The position numbers were made by a program, and so were the translations under genes. The notes below the pieces were generated by a model. The model saw only the letters and a list, made by a program, of their open reading frames with translations, was not told the origin of the DNA and searched no databases. A DNA stretch of 64,000 bases from Prodigiosinella aquatilis (GTDB lineage: Bacteria > Pseudomonadota > Gammaproteobacteria > Enterobacterales > Enterobacteriaceae): assembly GCA_030388725.1 (NCBI GenBank), contig CP128857.1, positions 1,674,001 to 1,738,000 of the forward strand. The letters run 5' to 3'. Shown in pieces: positions 62,045-64,000 of this stretch (its first letter is position 1; each line of letters opens with the position of its first letter).

Positions 62045-63009
62045 TCGGCGGTCATTCTCTCATGGCTTTGCAGTTGATGCAGAGGATCAGGAACTGCGGT
62101 TTTGATTGCTCATTAAACAAGATTTTTGAACACCCGCGATTGGCTAATTTTGCTTTGCAAATCGCACAGTCTCCATTGGGACCGCATACGAGGGCTATCC
62201 CGGTGCGTCTTGGGGGAACCGAACCACCCATCTTTTTTGTTCCCTCAGGATTAGGTGATTATTCGTATGTTATTTCTCTGGCGCAATATCTCCGAGTAAG
62301 CTGCCCAATCTACGTGCTGCCGTGGTCGGCTATTGGTGAACCTTCTCCCCTCACGCTGGAAACTATGGCTGAGAGAATGCTTCCCGTCATCCAGACAATT
62401 CAGCCCAACGGCCCCTATAGAATCGCCGGGTATTCTTCAGGCGGGATACTCGCTTATGCCCTCGCCCATTCGCTTATGGATAAAGACGCCTACGTTGAGT
62501 TTTTAGGTTTCATTGATGTACCCGCGCCCAATAAGTTAACGTACAAAAATCAAAACATTAAACTGGATTTTATTGCACATGCGAAAGCAATGGCTTCCGA
62601 AGCTGAGCACCATAAATTAGATATTTTAATTAGGGATATTGATGATACCGAATTTGAAGAACTGATAAAAAAAGCGCAGGGTCTAGGGGGCTATGATTCT
62701 AATGCAGACCTCTTGCTGGACACCGCCAAATGGAGATCAATTTATCGCTTTGCACAACTTGCGGGTGGCTATAAGCCAATGCGATTGCCAATTCAGATCC
62801 CGCTCTATCAGTTTTACGCGGCCGATCGCGAGAACGTTAATCTGCCGCCGATTGATATGGTCGGTGGGTGGAAAGATGCATTACCTGATTTGAATATTCA
62901 TTCTGTTTCCATTCTCGGTGGACATCTATCGATGATGACTGACATCGACCATCGTAAGCAGCTGGCTGAGGCATTCAATCGCGCACTCTTAAAACTCAAT
63001 GGTGATTGA
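62045..63009 (+). pseudogene. NRPS C-terminal fragment: end of a PCP domain plus thioesterase
   Basis: The frame emerges from IS3 copy 2 with GGHSLMALQLMQRIRNCGFD, the phosphopantetheine motif of a carrier domain; the modified serine is at 62056-62058. A type I thioesterase follows: PIFFVPSGLGDYSYVISLAQ, nucleophile motif RIAGYSSGGILAYA and the catalytic histidine in ILGGHLSMMTD. The first available ATG, 62062, lies just after the PCP serine. Everything upstream in the synthetase is missing. Unless joined elsewhere in the genome, this is a dead fragment. It may once have belonged to a synthetase like the one at the left edge, though strand and distance (58 kb) do not show it. Confidence 0.88.
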
Positions 63010-63279
63010 GAGTGAGCATTGCGCGCGCCGTTCACTTACTCATAAGGGGCGCCGGTGCAAAATTCGCTATTACCCATTTGATATGGTTCGTAAATAGACC
63101 CCCCGCTGCCAGCAGCGGGAAATATATCCAGAAATGGATTCAAATAACATAATGTTATAGTGGTAAATTGCTTTTCAAAAGAAGACCATAGGTAAAATTT
63201 AGGCGTTGCTCAAAATGATGCCATAAATCAACATATCAGCGGAATGTGACCCGGCGCCGGAATACAAATTGGAGATATC
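63010..63279. other. Short intergenic region with a hairpin
   Basis: 270 bases. CCCGCTGC and GCAGCGGG at 63102-63119 form a stem with a tiny loop and could end the thioesterase transcript. GGAG at 63271 serves the MFS start. Nothing else is visible. Confidence 0.45.
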
Positions 63280-64000
63280 ATGGCTAATTCCTATCGCGAA
63301 ATGCTGACAACCCCTGGAGTGATGGGATTGGTGTTCGCGAGTTTTATTGTGCGCCTGCCACAGGCGATGATCGGCATCGGCATCATTACCATGTTGGCGG
63401 AGCAGCGTGGTCTTTATTGGCTGGCGGGCTCGGTCGCAGCCACATTTACGTTAGCAAACGCGCTTATCGGCCCGCACGTGTCGAAATTTGTTGACCGGCA
63501 CGGCCAGAGCAGAGTTCTTCCGGTTATTACCGCCTTCAGCATTGTCATGCTGCTGGCGCTGCTGATTGCAGCCTATATGAAAGTCGCTGCTCCATTCCTT
63601 TTTATTCTTGCTGCACTGGCCGGCACGATGCCGAACATGCCGGCCATGATAAGGGCGCGCTGGACAGAGCTTTTCCGAGGCAAGCCGCAATTGCACACGG
63701 CCTTTTCCCTCGATACTGCTCTAACAGAGCTGTCCTATATTGTTGGCCCAGTACTGGCCATTGCCTTGAGCACGAGCGTCTTTGCCGAAGCAGGACCTCT
63801 GGCTGCCGTCTTGCTGCTGGTGATTGGCATGACCGCCTTTCTTTTACAACGGCAGACGGAACCGAAGGTGGTCAGCAGCGGCAGGGGGATCGGAAGCTCG
63901 ACCTTGCGTATCCCCGGTCTTCGTATCATCTTTCTGGCGCTTATGGCGATGGGTGTGATTGGAGGTTCAATCGATGTGGCCGTCGTGGCCTTCGCCAACG
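63280..64000 (+). CDS. MFS transporter, N-terminal part (runs off the right edge)
   Basis: 240 codons from the ATG at 63280, six bases after GGAG, open to the edge. Six or seven hydrophobic segments are visible, with IIGIGIITMLAEQRGLYWLA-like first helices and the loop KFVDRHGQSRVLPV, an MFS motif A variant. It is downstream of the thioesterase fragment on the same strand and may export the peptide of the original synthetase. This is inferred from position only. Confidence 0.85.
   Translation, partial: MANSYREMLTTPGVMGLVFASFIVRLPQAMIGIGIITMLAEQRGLYWLAGSVAATFTLANALIGPHVSKFVDRHGQSRVLPVITAFSIVMLLALLIAAYMKVAAPFLFILAALAGTMPNMPAMIRARWTELFRGKPQLHTAFSLDTALTELSYIVGPVLAIALSTSVFAEAGPLAAVLLLVIGMTAFLLQRQTEPKVVSSGRGIGSSTLRIPGLRIIFLALMAMGVIGGSIDVAVVAFAN

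Noticed and set aside
1..64000. tRNA, rRNA, prophage attachment sites and replication origins
   Set aside because: None recognised by eye; a covariance-model scan would be needed to exclude small RNAs.

Overview
The window looks like a chromosomal stretch with accessory islands from a soft-rot enterobacterium (Pectobacteriaceae: Pectobacterium, Dickeya, Brenneria or a relative). The evidence is an ExpR-type LuxR regulator, a CheV coupling protein, a PflF/YbiY/FsaA-type anaerobic locus, a YdiV-like EAL protein, enterobacterial insertion sequences (IS903-, IS3-, IS21-, IS66- and ISL3-type), and a mosaic of peptide, nucleoside and phosphonate-type biosynthetic genes. I could run no database search, so the species is not determined.

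Layout. 1-4077: minus-strand non-ribosomal peptide synthetase (NRPS) genes, A-PCP-C followed by a second A domain that runs off the left edge. 5101-7113: a YdiV-like degenerate EAL protein and a LysR regulator. 7266-15390: an Opp/Dpp-type ABC importer operon that also encodes a DapA/NanA-type aldolase and two nucleoside hydrolases; its binding-protein gene is frameshifted in an A8 run. 15805-17682: cheV and a DeoR-type regulator. 17771-21913: a glycyl radical enzyme and its activase, divergent from a frameshifted fsaA, sharing a perfect FNR-type site. 22082-27704: tautomerase, MFS and LysR genes, the ExpR-like regulator, a ClpP paralogue and an SDR. 27755-28750: decayed SDR and IS3 remnants.

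30684-35987 is a compact AT-rich plus-strand operon: a DNPH1/MilB/BlsM-like nucleotide N-glycosidase, a thymidylate-synthase/MilA-like enzyme, an MFS exporter and two ATP-grasp ligases. I read it as a candidate pathway to a modified free pyrimidine joined to amino acids. 36177-37920 is IS debris plus one nearly complete IS3 element. 37969-43197 is a second, minus-strand, translationally coupled operon: MFS, ATP-grasp, PAT-like acetyltransferase, methyltransferase, AurF-like diiron oxygenase and a PaiB-like flavoprotein.

43558-48553 is an IS21 element, an ISL3 remnant, a small ABM-fold protein and IS3 copy 1. 48555-53114 is a large SF1 helicase-nuclease of a type common in defence islands, decapitated by IS3 copy 1. 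53121-59994 is a phosphonate-type cluster on the minus strand (PEP mutase with an in-frame TGA, phosphonopyruvate decarboxylase, AfsA-like protein, ACP, asparagine synthase-like amidotransferase, and a broken oxidoreductase) with an MFS exporter on the plus strand. IS3 copy 2 (60441-62044) follows and cuts an NRPS exactly at its PCP phosphopantetheine motif, leaving only the PCP end and a thioesterase. A partial MFS gene closes the window.

How it fits together: the left third is mostly ordinary metabolism and regulation. The right half is a patchwork of specialised-metabolite loci (two ATP-grasp operons, a phosphonate cluster, NRPS pieces), each with its own MFS exporter, rearranged by insertion sequences. 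Several otherwise intact genes carry single-base indels in homopolymers or a nonsense codon, so either decay or sequencing error must be separated before pathway claims are made.
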